A stretch of 64,000 nucleotides of DNA. It comes from Uranotaenia lowii (Eukaryota; Arthropoda; Insecta; Diptera; Culicidae). The notes below the pieces were generated by a model. It saw only the letters and a program-made list of their open reading frames with translations. It searched no databases and was not told where the DNA came from. The number at the start of each line of letters is the position of its first letter. Position 1 is the first letter of the stretch. Shown here piece after piece: positions 1 to 13,164 of the stretch. The stretch covers positions 423,026,305 through 423,090,304 of the forward strand of contig NC_073692.1 of the NCBI RefSeq assembly GCF_029784155.1. The letters are read 5' to 3'. Position numbers and translations under genes: made by a program.

Positions 1-222
1 TTTCTGATTCTCATAAAAAATTTAAAAAATCGAGTAATAGATGTACAAATTTGTACATTTTTCGATGCCTTATAAAACTTTACCCAGTATGACGGATTGG
101 CTTAATGATATCACCTACAAACTTTATATTGCTTTCATTATCCTATACCAATACTGTTGGTGTAAAAATATTTTGCAGACAATCACCAATTTTTTTAAAT
201 AAATATTTTTATAATTCACTTA

Positions 223-775
223 CCAGTCTGGGGCAAAAGGCAACAAATCGAAAATCTGAAGAAAACCTCTTAAATCTCGTTTCTATGTACTGGGGTATAA
301 TTTTTTTGCATTATGCGTTTGTTAACATTCAAATTTCATCCATCCTAAGATTTATTTTCATGATTAAGGCTAATATAATATTTTTAGTATTTTTTTTACC
401 CCTAAATGTATGCAGCAAAATTACACTTTTTCCTTAAAAACATTTTTGATAGAAAAATGTAAAATTTAATTCGAACAAAACAAAAAATTACTGCAATTGG
501 TGCGTCATGCGTCATGTCATCACAAATCATCACATTCGATTTTTTATAATAACAGAGTTTGTTGCAATTTACCCCTTTTTCTTAGTAGGGTGAAAATCGC
601 ATGGTTTTGAAAATTTGAAAATAACTGGTAGTACCAATAATTTTTCTGACTACGTCGATTTAGTGTCCCATCAACCTTAAAACTTTTGATTTACAAGAGT
701 AATGATTATCTGTAGGCATTAAGATTTTAGAAGCCATTGAAGTTGAAAAATGTTGCATGTTGCCCCAGTTGATGG
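223..775. mobile_element. TA-flanked MITE, copy 1 (GGGGCAA-type TIRs)
   Basis: A non-coding element of about 553 bp. The left end reads CCAGTCTGGGGCAAAAGGCA and the right end, reverse-complemented, reads CCATCAACTGGGGCAACATG, so the two are imperfect terminal inverted repeats. TA dinucleotides flank both ends (221-222 and 776-777), as expected for Tc1/mariner-mobilised MITEs. The interior matches 58271-58839 over most of its length in the same orientation, including the stretches near 400 (ACCCCTAAATGTATGCAGCA) and 625-680. The ORF at 105-437 crosses the left end and is not a gene. The element class is inferred from TIR plus TA; no transposase is present. Confidence 0.65.
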
Positions 776-777
776 TA

Positions 778-1803
778 CAGGTCGACAAAAGAAAATGCTG
801 TTCTTGTTATTTATTTAGAAAGACCGTTTTTGAACCAATTTCTCGTTGAAATCTCGAAGAAGTGATTGACTCTTTTTGACATTTTTCATCAACCGTTATG
901 TTCTGCATTTTTTTTCAGGATTGTTTAAAAAATTATCCATGAAAATGATCTTTAAAAAATTCTAAAACAATGAGTCAAATAAAAGTAAAAGGATGTTATG
1001 TTTTTCTAATAACTAATTTTGGTGGCTTTCGTTGCCCTGAACTCAATTTTTTCCTGATGTTTTAAGTTTTATAATTATTAATATCAAGAATTGATTGATG
1101 ATGAAAGAGATAAATCACTTCTAAAATCAAATTCTTCACCATTTTTTTTTTGAAAATTTGAAATATAAAAATAACTATTAACGACATCACCTACGGAAAT
1201 ATTTGAGTTATTTAGAGTAAAAATTATTTGCAGTTATTTTCACATTACTATTTTTTTATATTCATGCTTTGAAGATTTAAAAGATTAATTTGGAATTGAT
1301 CGATTTTTAAAAACTCGGTATATGAGATGAATCTCAGTAATTTATGTTTGTTACTCAATTTATCAGCCTTATCGAGAATAGTGATGTGCTTTTAAATGAG
1401 AATATCTTAAGATTATGAACAATTTTTAATAGACAGATTGAAAGTGAAAGAAATTAAAGATGGTTAAAATGAGCGGGTAGAATTTATAAGAACCATTATT
1501 ATCACCTACCGTAAACTGGGGAAACTGGCGTAACTTTGTTCAACATGAATTTTTTGCAGATAATCATCATTAACTAAGTAAAAATTTAATATATTTGGAA
1601 AATGTTTACTACGTTTGAAAGCCTATAAATTGAGTTACAAATTAGCTAAATTTGGTTTTAATTTGAAGATTTTTGATATAATTTAAAATTGAATTTTAAA
1701 ATCTTAAAATGAATTCTGATCTTTTCTGATCAAATCTAAGCATTTAGGTGCAAATGGGTTGTTTCATAAGAAAGTTCAATTTTTTCCTTTTTTTAGGTTC
1801 AAT
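778..1803. other. AT-rich non-coding stretch
   Basis: No coding signal or RNA gene is visible. A sequence near 1507-1530 (CCGTAAACTGGGGAAACTGG) follows TA and resembles the GGGGCAA-type TIR of the 223-775 element, so it may be the left end of a third, badly decayed copy. Confidence 0.4.
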
Positions 1804-1807
1804 TTAA

Positions 1808-2537
1808 GGGGGGAGTAGGGTCTAACACTTTCAAAAAATCGATTTTTTTATTTTTTTATTTTCTTATTGTAAAACATTTCAAGAATGTTGTGTCAAATTT
1901 TCAAGTCTATCGAAGCAAAATTAGAAGAAATTAAAGGCCTTTATCTCCTTTTATCTAATATTGCAAGAGAGAGAGAGAGCGAAACTTCAAACGCGTTTTT
2001 CTCGAAAGCACATTTTTAAAGTCCGTGGACATCGTCATTTGAAAACTACTTCACCGATTCTTTTCAAATTTGGAACATATTTTCTACATATAAAATACCA
2101 AACTACAACGATTTTCTTTTTTTTTACTTTGGGGAGATTTTAAAGATAAAAAATGGCGGGTTTTTTTCGTGGAAAATCGAAGTTTTTAATTCAAATAAGC
2201 CACAAAAATTTCATAAAAAAATTTGGAAGTTTAATAAAATCGTTGGGGTCCAGAAAAACATCTATTAAAAAAATTTTGCCTTGATAGTTTGACTTCAGAT
2301 GATTCTGTGCTGAGATACAGTGTCCACCGCAAATCCTGTTTTCTTAAAGGCATCCTCGAAAGTGCTCCGTCACCGGCTCATTTTTCAATATTTTTCTACA
2401 AAAAAATTACTAAAAGTTCTTTTAACAATGCTTTGTATAATGCAAAAAATTTGAATACATTTGTTTGAACGATAGCTCTAAAAAAAATTCGTGAAAATGG
2501 TGTTTTTTTTTTTAACCCGTTAGACCCTACTCCCTCC
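1808..2537. mobile_element. TTAA-flanked MITE of 730 bp
   Basis: The left end GGGGGGAGTAGGGTCTAAC and the right end (reverse complement GGAGGGAGTAGGGTCTAAC) are terminal inverted repeats matching at 18 of 19 positions. Both ends are flanked by TTAA (1804-1807 and 2538-2541), the target preference of piggyBac-type transposases, so a piggyBac-mobilised non-autonomous element is the likeliest class. It contains a short (GA)n run near 1967-1979. The ORFs inside (1961-2143 plus, 2396-2605 minus) are short and resemble no protein I know. Confidence 0.7.
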
Positions 2538-2541
2538 TTAA

Positions 2542-3990
2542 GTGTTATTTTATGGTCATTTGGTGATAATTTTTTATGTTGAAAAAAAAAACGGGGATTT
2601 TCCATGAGAAAGCCCTTATAGTAAAAATGGCTAAAACCCTATAAAATTGTTAAATTTGAAGAAAAAATGGGAACAGTGCGAGGACCTATGGAATTGCATG
2701 GAGGCAAAATTTCATTTGTTTTAAGGCCGAAAAAAGAAGAGAAATGTTTATAATTTGTACCCCTAGATGTATTTAGCAACATTGTCCATCTATTGATTAA
2801 ATGTAATTGAAAAAATAAGTTGAACAACTCAATTTAGTCCTAACAAAAATTACTGCTAATAATATTCAATTCTTCTGTGCTAAAAGGTACCATATCATCA
2901 ATTTTGAAGACGTAGATGTACGTGAAGAACTTAGTGATCAAAACTAACCTGAAACTCGAAACCTGGTTTTATAATAAACATTTTATTATTATTACCAATG
3001 TCGTTTGAATTTACTGCAATCAAAGATCATGTTTTATACTTCTTACCTCAGTAAGTGTTTTAAAACATTCAGGTATTACGAAAAAGCAACCCCTTCTAAA
3101 ATATTCAAAAATGAATGAAAAAAGTCATCAAAGTTTACGGTACCATATTTTTTCTCGAGCACGGGTCAATTTCAATAAAGAAAGTTTTTTAAAAACTTGC
3201 TTAAATGTCTCCTTTTTCGCAAAACAGGGAAAAAGTAGCAATAATAATAGGTCTATAATTGTTTTTTTTGCTGATGTCAAAGTTGCTTGCGATCTTTGAG
3301 AAAGTTGAGCTTTGAATTAAAACTTTCATTCATAAATTTTTTGAAGCGAGTTTCAGTGTATGTTAAAAAAATATCTCAAAATCAATGGTTGAAAAAAATT
3401 GCATATTAGAAATATGTAAGTTAAGCGCTCAGAAATTAGTAAATCAGTATTTAGATTCTCAACATCTCGAAAAACTATGAATTCAGCTGCTTTTTATAAT
3501 TGATTTACTTCGGAAAATTGTAAGCTAAGATCTGTTAAATCTTGTTTATTTTATCCTTGTGATTGTATGAAACTTGCACAGATTTTATAAAATATGGTTT
3601 CACAATAAAGAAAATACAAAAATGACCTATTTTTACATCTTTTATGTGATTTAAATTATTATACATGCTGAAACTTTTCATTATAATATGAGAATGATCC
3701 AATAACTAAAAGCATTGTACCACTTTCACCTCGAAATGTTTTCTTAATTTTAAAAGAAGTTGTATCGACGTGTTCAGGGGCATTAATGTGCATTTTAAAT
3801 CCTTATTTGGTTTACTTTATATTTTAGATATCTTAAAAAAATCAGCAACTTTTTTATCCGTACATCCCGATGCTTGAGGTAGATATTTGAGTCCAACGTT
3901 TAAAAATTATTGATTCATAAACTAATTATTTCATCAACGCGCCAACTTTTATAGTTTGCTGCCCACGCGTTTTTTCGTCGATTCATCGAC
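2542..3990. other. AT-rich stretch with a degenerate repeat copy
   Basis: No gene is visible. Around 2755-2870 the text resembles the interior of the 223-775 MITE (ACCCCTAGATGTATTTAGCA, then AAAATTACTGCTAATAATAT), so this is probably the remainder of an old third copy. The rest shows no structure that I can name. Confidence 0.4.
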
Positions 3991-5230
3991 GAGTATCATT
4001 TCTAATCCGCTACCCTCGGAGCTGTAGTAACAATCGGCCGAAGCCATTTCACGCAACTTATTCACTTTTCCACTAATGAGCTCCGGTAATTATTCAGGTG
4101 GTGACTCATTTCCATCTGAATTGGCCTAATTTGGGCTGGATGCCAGACCAATCACAACTTTTGTGCATTTTCATTTAAATGCGGGGAAAAGAGATGCCGA
4201 TTTCGTATCGAATTATGTGTGAGTGTGGAAAAAAAGTCCAGTTTCCGCTTATCGGAAACCCCACGCATTACGGCAGTGGGCTCACACTAAATAATAACTG
4301 ATTTATAGGTGCCACATAAATCTCAATAAATAGCACTCGGTGGCAACTAAATTGACTTTGTGTGTGCTCGTTTGTGTGTTTGAGTTTGTGTCCCCTAGCA
4401 ATGTGCGCGGCTTTATGTGAGAGAAAATATGCACAACACACACCAAAACCGCTCTCGAAATACGAAAATGAAGAAGCCTCGCCGTAACCAGAAGATGACA
4501 GTTTCGTCCAATGGCGGTTTGAGAATTAATTGCTGAATGTCCTACCTACGTGGACCGCAATTAATCTCCAGCCACTTCGCCTTTCCCCATCTGGACCTTA
4601 TCTGGAATATCACCGGTCGCCTTCGCCCTCACCTTGTAGTCGTGTGAAAAAAATCCGGCCATCTGATAGCTAACCAAATGCTTTCTGATTGCCCCATTCC
4701 TGGACATCCGATTAATAACCGATATCTGGCTAGTCGTGGCCTAGAAGCGCTCTTGGATTACTTATATTGGGACCCAAAGGCGCGCTTCAGATTGACACCA
4801 TAAATTTTGTCTCCCTAGCGCACACACCGGAGAGAAAAAATAATATTCCAGGAATGACAACGAAAAAAGCCTTTATCCGACCATAGGTTGCCATCATCTT
4901 GGTCTGAGCTACAGGATTTCAAAATGAAGAAGCAAAACTCGGCATCCGAAAACCCACACTGCCCATCAAGAAGCGTAATCTCGAGAGCTAATCAGAGATT
5001 TATAACAGTCCAAGCACCACAAGGCAGACGGTTCTGATGCTGCTGGTCCAGCCCCAGAGATATTCACGGGCTCAAAGCTTTTTTTCACACTATTTTACAC
5101 CAAGAGTTGTGACATTTGGGATGAGGTATCTCTTTCTTTCTGCTCGTTTCATTCATTTTAGCATACCGCCCATAAATCTGATAAGACGTGTGTCCTTAAA
5201 ATATCTGGGCCGGAGCGAAATAAATTAAAA
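3991..5230. other. GC-richer, apparently single-copy block
   Basis: Base composition changes here to a less AT-biased, non-repetitive sequence with several motifs of the kind seen in insect intronic or regulatory DNA, such as a long TGTGTGTTTGAGTTTGTGTC-type stretch near 4360-4390. No ORF above 63 codons and no splice-site-bounded exon could be recognised. It may be conserved non-coding DNA. Confidence 0.3.
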
Positions 5231-7834
5231 TTTTTCTCCCAGACCCCTTTGAGATGGACCTCACAACAAAGCTTTAGAATTTAATAAAGTAACTTTTTGG
5301 CACGGTTTTTAAATGTTACATTCTTCAATGAATTAAATTTATACTTCACGAGTGGGAAAATAAATAGGTCCTGAACAAGCTCGTTGACATTTACCATACT
5401 CTTTTCTATTCTTAAAGCATAGAAGTTACACCAGAAAGTGATACAACTGGGTTTCACTTTCTATATTCCCTGTGGCTTTTCGAAACAATTTACAAGGGGT
5501 CTCGCTTAGGACAACAAACGGTACTCGCAAAACATCGTGTTTTCTAACCGTTTAGCTGTTTAGTTGTTCCCAAAGGGCCAAACGTGTTCAAATTGAACCC
5601 TATCCCTATTCCAATCGAGACGAAGGGAAAATCTCCCGGGGAGCAGAGCAAGACTTTGAATATCTGACTCGTGCACAGCTTGAGACTCTTGGTCTAGACG
5701 CGATGGATATTTAGAAATCGATATCCAATCACGACGCAGGTCGACTTTGCTGATCACTGTTGTTTTCCTGCTGGGATCGCGCATCGGTTGCCTCAATTTG
5801 TCACCTGATTTGTTGGGGAATCACTGAAATAAAAATAAACAAACAGCATTTGGAATGCTCTACAGCTGTAAGATCAAGTTACTTAAAATCAAATCAAAGG
5901 AATTTTAGTTGTTTTATATATGTTCCAAAGTTTAAGATAAAACCTGAGCTCATAAAATGAAGTTTTGCTAATTATTTGGAAGCGAATTTTTTTTTTTGAG
6001 AATAAGCTCTATGTTATACTAGGGCTCCATATTCTGCAACGCCAAAAAAAATTAGACAAGAATAACAGTCGATCGGGGGGTCTAAAACTAAGTTTTCCTA
6101 AAAGATTATCAAATAAAACATTTTTGAGCTAAAATGTTTTTAAGAATTCCTTCAAAATTGAATAATAACTTCAACAATTTTGATATAAATTATTTGAAAT
6201 AAACAATTTTGACAATAGTGTTCAATTTTGCAGAAGTTTGAAAATTAACAATTGAAAATAATCTTAACCTAGGCTTCAAATAAACTGACGACACTGCAGC
6301 ATATTAAAGAGAGCGAGATATTAAAGGTGTATTCTGTATGATCATTTATATCGAAAGCAGAATGTTGTTTTGAGTTGAGTGAAGAATGTTAAAATTTAAT
6401 TATTCTACAATATATTGTTGCTCCCTGGAAATACGATTTTAAAGGTTTCTGAAATGTGATGAGGCTCTCTGGGGTAGTAAATAATTAATTTAGTATTGGG
6501 AAAAATTTTACTGAGTGTTTGATAATTCCCACTTTCTTTTTGGCGGTTTGTAGAGAGCGTTATCTGAGATTAAAAAAATGTTCTGGTCCTACAAAAATAA
6601 TATGCGTTTTAAGTTTGAAAACCATTTTGGGAAATATTTTAAACAAACTTTGCAATCCTTTATAAAAAAAAGTCAAATAAGTTGTGAACCTTACGGAGAT
6701 TTATCAAAATAAAATAGGCTTGAAGTACTTTTCAAACTGGAAATTGGATATTGAAAGGAAACAAATTCTATGGAAATACATCAAAATAACATGTTTCTTT
6801 TACAAAGTTAAGGATTTCCTGCAAACAAACAATGTAAATGATCAATGATTATCAAAACAAATAGTTTTTATACTTTTCCTAAAACCAGACCTATAGGTGT
6901 CGAAAGTACAAATAAATCGTTTTCCACTCAACTCAAAACACATTCTGTCTTCTATAGAAATTATCATAAAGAATGCTCCTTTATTATCGTGCTCTTGTTG
7001 TTTGCCAAAGTGTTGCCATTTAATTTTAAGGCTAATTCAAGAAATTTTTCACTATTGATATTCCAACTTTCTTCGAAATAAATCATTTTTGCAAAATTTT
7101 TGATTAAAAATCATTTTTATCATAATTTTTCAAGTTATTATTTATTTTTCAAGGAATCCAATAGTTTCATTCTGGGAAGGAATGCAAATATATTGTTCTT
7201 GGATGAATTGGTATACTTCAAGGCATTTTGAAACCATACAAACAGTATAAATATAATTAATTTATACTGTTTAAAAGATGCCCAAAATCAGATTATACGT
7301 AAAATATCAGTGTCAGTTTCCAACAGTTTATATTTTTAGTAATAAATCACAAACTTTTTTTTCTAGAAAAACTCCGCTTTCTATTATAAAAAAATTTCAG
7401 ACACGAATGCCACAAGGATGGTAAAGTATCGTAAATAAAAAAAAATAGTGATTCATCCATCAATAAATTCACCAAAGCAGAAAAACGAATTTTTTTACCA
7501 CAAAAGGGTTGGTTTTCTTTAAAATTATTTACAAATGATGAATTGAAATAAATAAGTCTATTAGGTCTTTCAACAAAATAAAAAGTACCTATTTTTCGTA
7601 AAATTTCATAAAAAGCAGAGAACACCCATTTCTCGATTGAGTATACTTGTACTCTTGAAGAAAAACATATGGTATCCCTAGTATCGAGAACGATCGTTGT
7701 TACCGCTATTTTCTTTCCATTTGAACTCTATATTTTTCACACGAGAGATCTACGCGATCCTTCTCTCATAAAATTAGTCTATAAACTGATCTCGCTTTTA
7801 ATTTCAGAACACGTCGCACTCTCTCACTCTACAC
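5231..7834. other. AT-rich stretch, nothing recognised
   Basis: Both strands hold only short ORFs (at most 92 codons) of low-complexity composition. No TIR pair, LTR, tRNA-like box pair or tandem array was found by eye. Confidence 0.4.
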
Positions 7835-9504
7835 CAGTGATGCCTCTGAAAAATTGGTATAAAAATAGGTATTTTGGGGTGATCAAAATTGGTTTTCGGT
7901 AGTGATTCCGAAATCTGTTATTGATCTCTTTTTTTTTAATGAAAGTCATATAGATCATGTGTGCTTATCTTTTCTGTTATACATACATTTTTGATTAGTT
8001 TTAAGAGTTCTTAGAAGGTTTATACTATACTTTTTTCTCTATTTTTTAAGAAAATATAGCTAACTTTGGATTCTCAAGAATGATGCTTTTTATGACAAAT
8101 ATGAGGTATGCATAGAAATCAATTTCAAGAAAACATGCTTTAAGTTGTTCTGTTTGGCTATCTTACTTAAATTTTTCAAAAATTTGTATATTTCTTCTGA
8201 ACATAAAGGTATGTGAATAAATATCTAAAAATCTAAAAAGAATCACCAAATAAAGTTTGAAACTTGGAAAGTCGTTCCGTATTACAGAACTCAAAATTGA
8301 TCATTTTTGCGCTTATGCCTGAGGCTTGGCTCTGAGGGCCTAAATTGAAAAAAAATCACATATTGAAAAGATTTAATTGATTTCTCAAATATAAAAAAAA
8401 AAACTCCTGAAGCTTGTGATATTCTCAACCAATATATTTCTTCAAGTTATCAGTTAACACATGATTCCTTGAAGGTATGATCCAGAGAGAGTGTTCTTTA
8501 CATTTTTTTGTGTTTTTTAAATTTTGAAAACCCATATACATTTAATCTCATTAGAATAACTTCCGCTGGCTATCTAGGCGCAATTAGGCTGGAACAAATA
8601 TAAATTTCTTCTTTTGTCACCCCCCCTTCGAAATTTTCAAAAACCCGAAGGGGGAAATAAATAATGTTTGAAGTATTTAATGTAAATTTCAAAAAAAAAA
8701 TCAAGAATCCAAAAGATTTCAAGACGAAAAAAACAAATTTTTGAAGATGGAAGTTATCCCACCTTTTGTATTCTTGATTTTATAGAATACTAGCTGATTT
8801 ACCCGGCCTTGCTCGGGTTTGCATAAAATATAAATCAAAATGAGTCGTTTGACTTTACGAAATTTTTGTAGCTTCGTATTCAATATGTTTTATATACTTA
8901 CTAGCTGACCCGTTGTGCTTTGCTACACCTTCCGGAAATAAATGTAATTTGTAAAATTTACTAAAATTTAGATTTTAGAGAGCATTGTTTTAAATCCAAC
9001 CTCATCATACTTCAGAACCAACAACTTTGAAATGAGAGCTGCAGCTGCAGTTCTGGATAGCAATTTAAAGATGGTATATATTATTTACTGATCTCTAAAC
9101 TCGTTTTTCAAGATCTGAAATTTGTACTCTGTACCCAAGAAACCTTTTTAAATATCGTCCCTTCTTTGAAAAGCTTTTTATCTTAAATTTACATGGGAGC
9201 TCTTCCATCTTTTTTAATTTTGTCCCCCACTGCTTGAAGAAGGTAGGCAAATTTATCAGGCTCGATACCCAAACAGCACTTATCATGGTAATGAAAAATA
9301 TATTAAATTAGTTATGTATTAAATACAGTGCAAATTTTTTTTTTTTTTTAAATAAATTTACTACGGTAAACATATCAATATTTAAAAAAAATATCAGTTG
9401 CATCACTAAATAAGTTCTCAGCGTTTTTTTTTATTTTTTCTTTGAAAGTCAAATTTTCAAAAATTTAGTTAAAAACAAATTTCTATGTTTACATTTGTCC
9501 CGTA

Positions 9505-9832
9505 TATTGGGGCAAGTGTCAATGCAAAGCTTATTTACAGATGCGTCAGAGTAATGGCTTTAAAATGGATTTAATACGAATTCCTGTTTTTTGTTTTATC
9601 AAGTTTCACTGATACCTCTGCAGTATTCCTGCAATATAAATTTATGTTTGTTACTGCACTTTTAACGAATGCTGTTCAAAGGGAATGACCTACATTTACA
9701 AAGACATTTAAGAATTTTCAATATCCGCTGCAGTTTCAACATTCGGAATACCCCTTCTGGTCTTTCCAACATATTGAATCATTTTGAAGATGAATTTCTT
9801 AAAAGTTCGACGTTTGCCCTTGCCCCACCGTG
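9505..9832. mobile_element. Possible TA-flanked MITE inside Helitron H2
   Basis: The left end TATTGGGGCAAGTGTCAA and the right end (reverse complement CACGGTGGGGCAAGGGCAAA) share the core GGGGCAAG and lie next to TA dinucleotides (9503-9504, 9833-9834). The core recalls the TIR of the 223-775 element. The inverted match is short, so the call is tentative. Confidence 0.35.
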
Positions 9833-10433
9833 TAAGTTGACAGAGAGGAATATTGTTTTTAACACTTTAAGGGTAAACTAAAAATTTCTTTTAAAAATTT
9901 TGCGTCCAGTTGAATATCGGTTCTAAAGGCTCGCTTTTCAAAAACGAAGCGGATTAAAAATCTCTTTTATGCAGCCATGTAACACAAAAACACTTTTCAT
10001 GTTAAGTACGTACTTGAATTGGTATGTAAGCAAAAAGTACAATGGTTTTTTCAGAATTATTTAGAATAAAAACCTCCCATTTTTATTTCTAAATTCGTTT
10101 CAGTTGTGTATTTGGGCCGAAGTAACAATTTCTAGAAGAAAACCTAATTTTTATTTTTTTTTTAACAGAAAAAGTTGAACGTTTGAACATGTTCTAATGA
10201 AAAGTCGAATGCTACCTACATTAACACGAACTAAATATGGAAGCTTTTTAGCAAATCTTTCAATTGGTTTTGATTCGATTAATAAAATACCAATCCGTGT
10301 CACATCTAGGCGTCATTTATTAGCACGTGCTGTGTACAAATCAAATAAGCAAGAAAAAAACACATCTAGGTTGCATATCGCCCCACGTGTTTGAGAAACA
10401 GGCGCCTTATTGTTAAATTTTCCAGCAATCAAT

Positions 10434-10643
10434 GAACAGTGTGCTTTGGTTACCATCCTCTTGCGACGACGTTTGCTCGCCCATAGAGAAGGAAAACAAA
10501 CCCTTAAAAGAAAATATGCTTGGTTGAGAAATACGCGCCAAAATATTCCTACTGATCAGTATGCTATGCCTGGGTTACTATCCTTTTGCGACGTTGGCCG
10601 CGACGCCTCGACCATAGAGACGAAAAACAAACCGCCCAAAGGA
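10434..10643. repeat. Diverged tandem duplication, unit about 130 bp
   Basis: Two adjacent copies share the order GTGCTTTGGTTACCATCCTC, a TTGCGACG core, then CCATAGAGA and AAACAAACC (first near 10440-10506, second near 10563-10635). This lies in the 5'-proximal half of Helitron H2 and parallels the tandem modules in H4 and H5. Confidence 0.6.
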
Positions 10644-11177
10644 AAAAAAATCTCAAGAAAATGGATGTCATGACTTTAATTTGTTTCGAAAAACAACAAA
10701 TTTTGTATGGAAGCCTCTCCTTCCTTAAGTCGGATGGAGTTTTGACTATTACAGAAACCATCCCCGGCCTCAAAAACCCTCAGATGCCAGTTTTGACGAT
10801 GATCGGTTCAGTAGTTTCCGAATCTATAGGGAACAGACAGACAGACAAACATTCATTTTTATATATATAGATTATGAGAAACATATTTTTGAAACACTTA
10901 TAGTTATGAGGTTCGTATCCATAGAAATAAAAAATAATTTACCATGAATGCTTTTATATTTCATAACGAAAAACATTTTATACCCACCCTTTCTTAAAGG
11001 AAGCTTGAATAGCTTAGGCCTTCTATTTTTTTTATCTTCAAATGATTAAACTATATTTTTATCTTTCTCACCCCCCATATAATGAGATCTCTTTTGGAGA
11101 TGATCTCCTCGGACGCTATTTGCCAAATGCTCCCCCGTATGCTGTATTCAAGTTTAATTTGCCCAGAAAATTCTAAG

Positions 11178-11418
11178 AAGGCTTCCGAAACTTGCCGCAG
11201 CTCGTGGCTTTCAAGTCTTTCAAGCCAACGGCCATGAGTTCGAATCCCAGTCACGGCATACACAGTAAACTTTTGTGGTTTAATGGTTTAAGCATTTGGG
11301 AGATGCTAGCCATCATATACTCGGAAGATGTACGCTTAGAATTAAGTAAAAGGAATCTCTTCGAGGAAACTTTAAGTTTCATTGAGATCCTGTATGTGTT
11401 TGTATTTGGTTTTTTTTA
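11178..11418 (+). mobile_element. tRNA-derived SINE inserted in Helitron H1
   Basis: The segment carries a polymerase III B-box match (GAGTTCGAATCCC near 11233) and, upstream, a decayed A-box region (11199-11215), then a tRNA-unrelated body that recurs at 24522-24715 and at 44775-44888 (shared end GAGATCCTGTATGTGTTTG). It is absent from the matching site in Helitron H3, which shows that it is a discrete insertion. Ends are approximate because the target duplication is not clear. The ORF at 11192-11419 is a chance reading of the SINE. Confidence 0.65.
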
Positions 11419-13164
11419 ACTTGTTGAAGACTCATTTTTCATGTTTTGGATGTGTACTTATCGTTGTTTTTTCCACACCGTTTTATGATAAGTTTTTCTA
11501 AAATATTCCAAGTTCCACTAATACTTTTTTGAAGTGATCTAAAAGAAATTATCTCGGAACCCAAATCGACCATTTTATGATGTTATAACAAAAGATTTTT
11601 TTTTTCAATTTTTGCATTTTGGAAAAAAAATCTCATAAATAATTGTGAAGAGTGGTAAAGTAAAATTTCTTGGAAATAATTTGATTGATTTCGCAGTACT
11701 TAACGGTTCAAGTTTTCGCATAATTGGATGGTAAAATTAAAAACATTGATGATCAACAATTATACAAAAGTCATAGATTGACCGATAAAGTTGAATTATA
11801 TAAAACTAAAAACCTCATACTTAATTTCAAATAAAGTTTCTTGCGTTGGATTTTGTGTTTCCAGATAATGCACGTTAAATTTTTGAGTCCTCCATTTAGA
11901 TTTCTCGACGGCATTCAAAGCGTTGAAATCACAGCTCTCAATTTATAATTCTGAATTTAATTATTTTATCTTCCTCTATGAGGAATTCTAAAAATACGAA
12001 AATTGTTAATTCTTAAAAGCTTGATTTTAAGAAAATAGCTTAATATGTTTTCAGCACTCAATCCAAATTCATAATGAAGATAAATCATTGCATCCATACT
12101 TCACACACTGTATATTCTTATAGACTCCAAAGCCCTGCAGCAGTGGTAGGGAGTACTTTGAAAACCTCTACAATTCAAGTCAATACATACATTACAGGTT
12201 AGTTGTATTTTTCAATCCGAAATGTTAGCTCATTATTGCATCCAAAATTCTCGTATCTACCGCGTAACCACGTGATCTCAGCAGTAGAAGGTACAAAAAA
12301 CACCCCCCAAAATTTCCCCTTTCAAATCTTTAACGCTCAGCAAGCTTTGATTTGCTTTCCAGTACACGTGAACTCTGGATAGTCGTTTCTTACGTCCGGC
12401 CCGTGGTGATGGTGAAAACAACCCGCCAAAGGAAACGAAAATCGGCTGCCAAATGGGTGCCATGACTTTTGATTTGTGGTAATAAAAACGAATATTGTAT
12501 GGGAGGGTCCCTTTTCTTAGGTGGGAGGGGCTCAGAACTATCACTAAAACCTTACCCTGGCCCAAATCCACCTCTGTACAGAATTTCAGGCTGATCGGTT
12601 AAGCGGTGTCGATTTGTATAAGGTGCATACAAACAAACAAACATATATAGTCCAACTCATCTTTATATATTAGATTTTGATAAAAACTAACTTGTTTTTT
12701 AGGTTTTGTGCAATGATATTCTATGCAACTTTGTTGCATACAAGCTTTCGTGCAATTAATTCAAAATTATTTGTGTTTCGCATTATTTTTTATTGTCCCC
12801 CCCCCCCCTCGCGATGTTCCAACTCCGAGTGACAAAAGAAGGATTTGAAATTTGTTCCGGACTTATAAATATTAAAGAATAAGTTATAGAAAAAAACAGT
12901 TTTCTTACATCCCCAAGGAAAAAATATTTCCTAATTTTAATGAATGGTAAGAATTTTATTTGTTAACTTCCCTTTAAACATACGACTATCAAAAAGAAAA
13001 TATTATCCTATAAAATTTGAATTATTCGATTGAAATATTGAAACACATTCACTTATCATAAAAGCTTCAAGTGTTTCTTTCTTATCAAAAATAAAATATC
13101 ATGTGGTCTTATTCTATTTATCCAAAAAAAAGATGTTTTCGATAATCTTGTTTTGAATGAAATA

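Larger units (their letters stand above)
8901..10871 (-). mobile_element. Helitron H2, nested in H1
   Basis: The minus-strand 5' end is TCTATATATATAAAAATG and the 3' end is a hairpin-forming GGTGTAGCAAAGCACAAC followed by GGGTCAGCTAG. Host A is at 8900 and host T at 10872; no target duplication. This family has the same ends as H4 (16155) but a different 3' hairpin from H1/H3. It contains a smaller TIR element (9505-9832) and a diverged tandem duplication (10434-10643). The ORFs at 10197-10870 fall within this repeat text and are not genes. Confidence 0.8.
8790..12674 (-). mobile_element. Helitron H1, non-autonomous, split by other insertions
   Basis: Read on the minus strand the element starts TCTAATATATAAAG and ends with a hairpin (ACCCG, 8-nt loop, CGGGT) about 9 nt before CAGCTAG, then host T. 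It sits between host A (8789) and T (12675) with no target duplication, all diagnostic of Helitrons. The interior aligns with H3 (13165-14689) along most of its length, for example the shared text near 12130-12180 and 12340-12360. Compared with H3 it has two extra insertions: Helitron H2 (8901-10871) and a SINE (about 11178-11418). No Rep/helicase coding sequence is present, so it was mobilised in trans. Confidence 0.8.
8588..12861. mobile_element. TIR element interrupted by a Helitron
   Basis: The sequence starting at 8589 (GGAACAAAT, then CTTCTTTTGTCAC near 8610-8620) is repeated in inverted orientation ending near 12860, together with an adjoining C-rich tract at each end. With the Helitron 8790-12674 removed the two arms lie about 330 bp apart, the size of a small MITE or fold-back element. 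Target duplication is unclear, and no protein is encoded. Confidence 0.4.

Noticed and set aside
10197..10870. ORFs of 65-94 codons near 10.2-10.9 kb
   Set aside because: They lie wholly within Helitron H2 text that recurs in other copies and across its tandem duplication.
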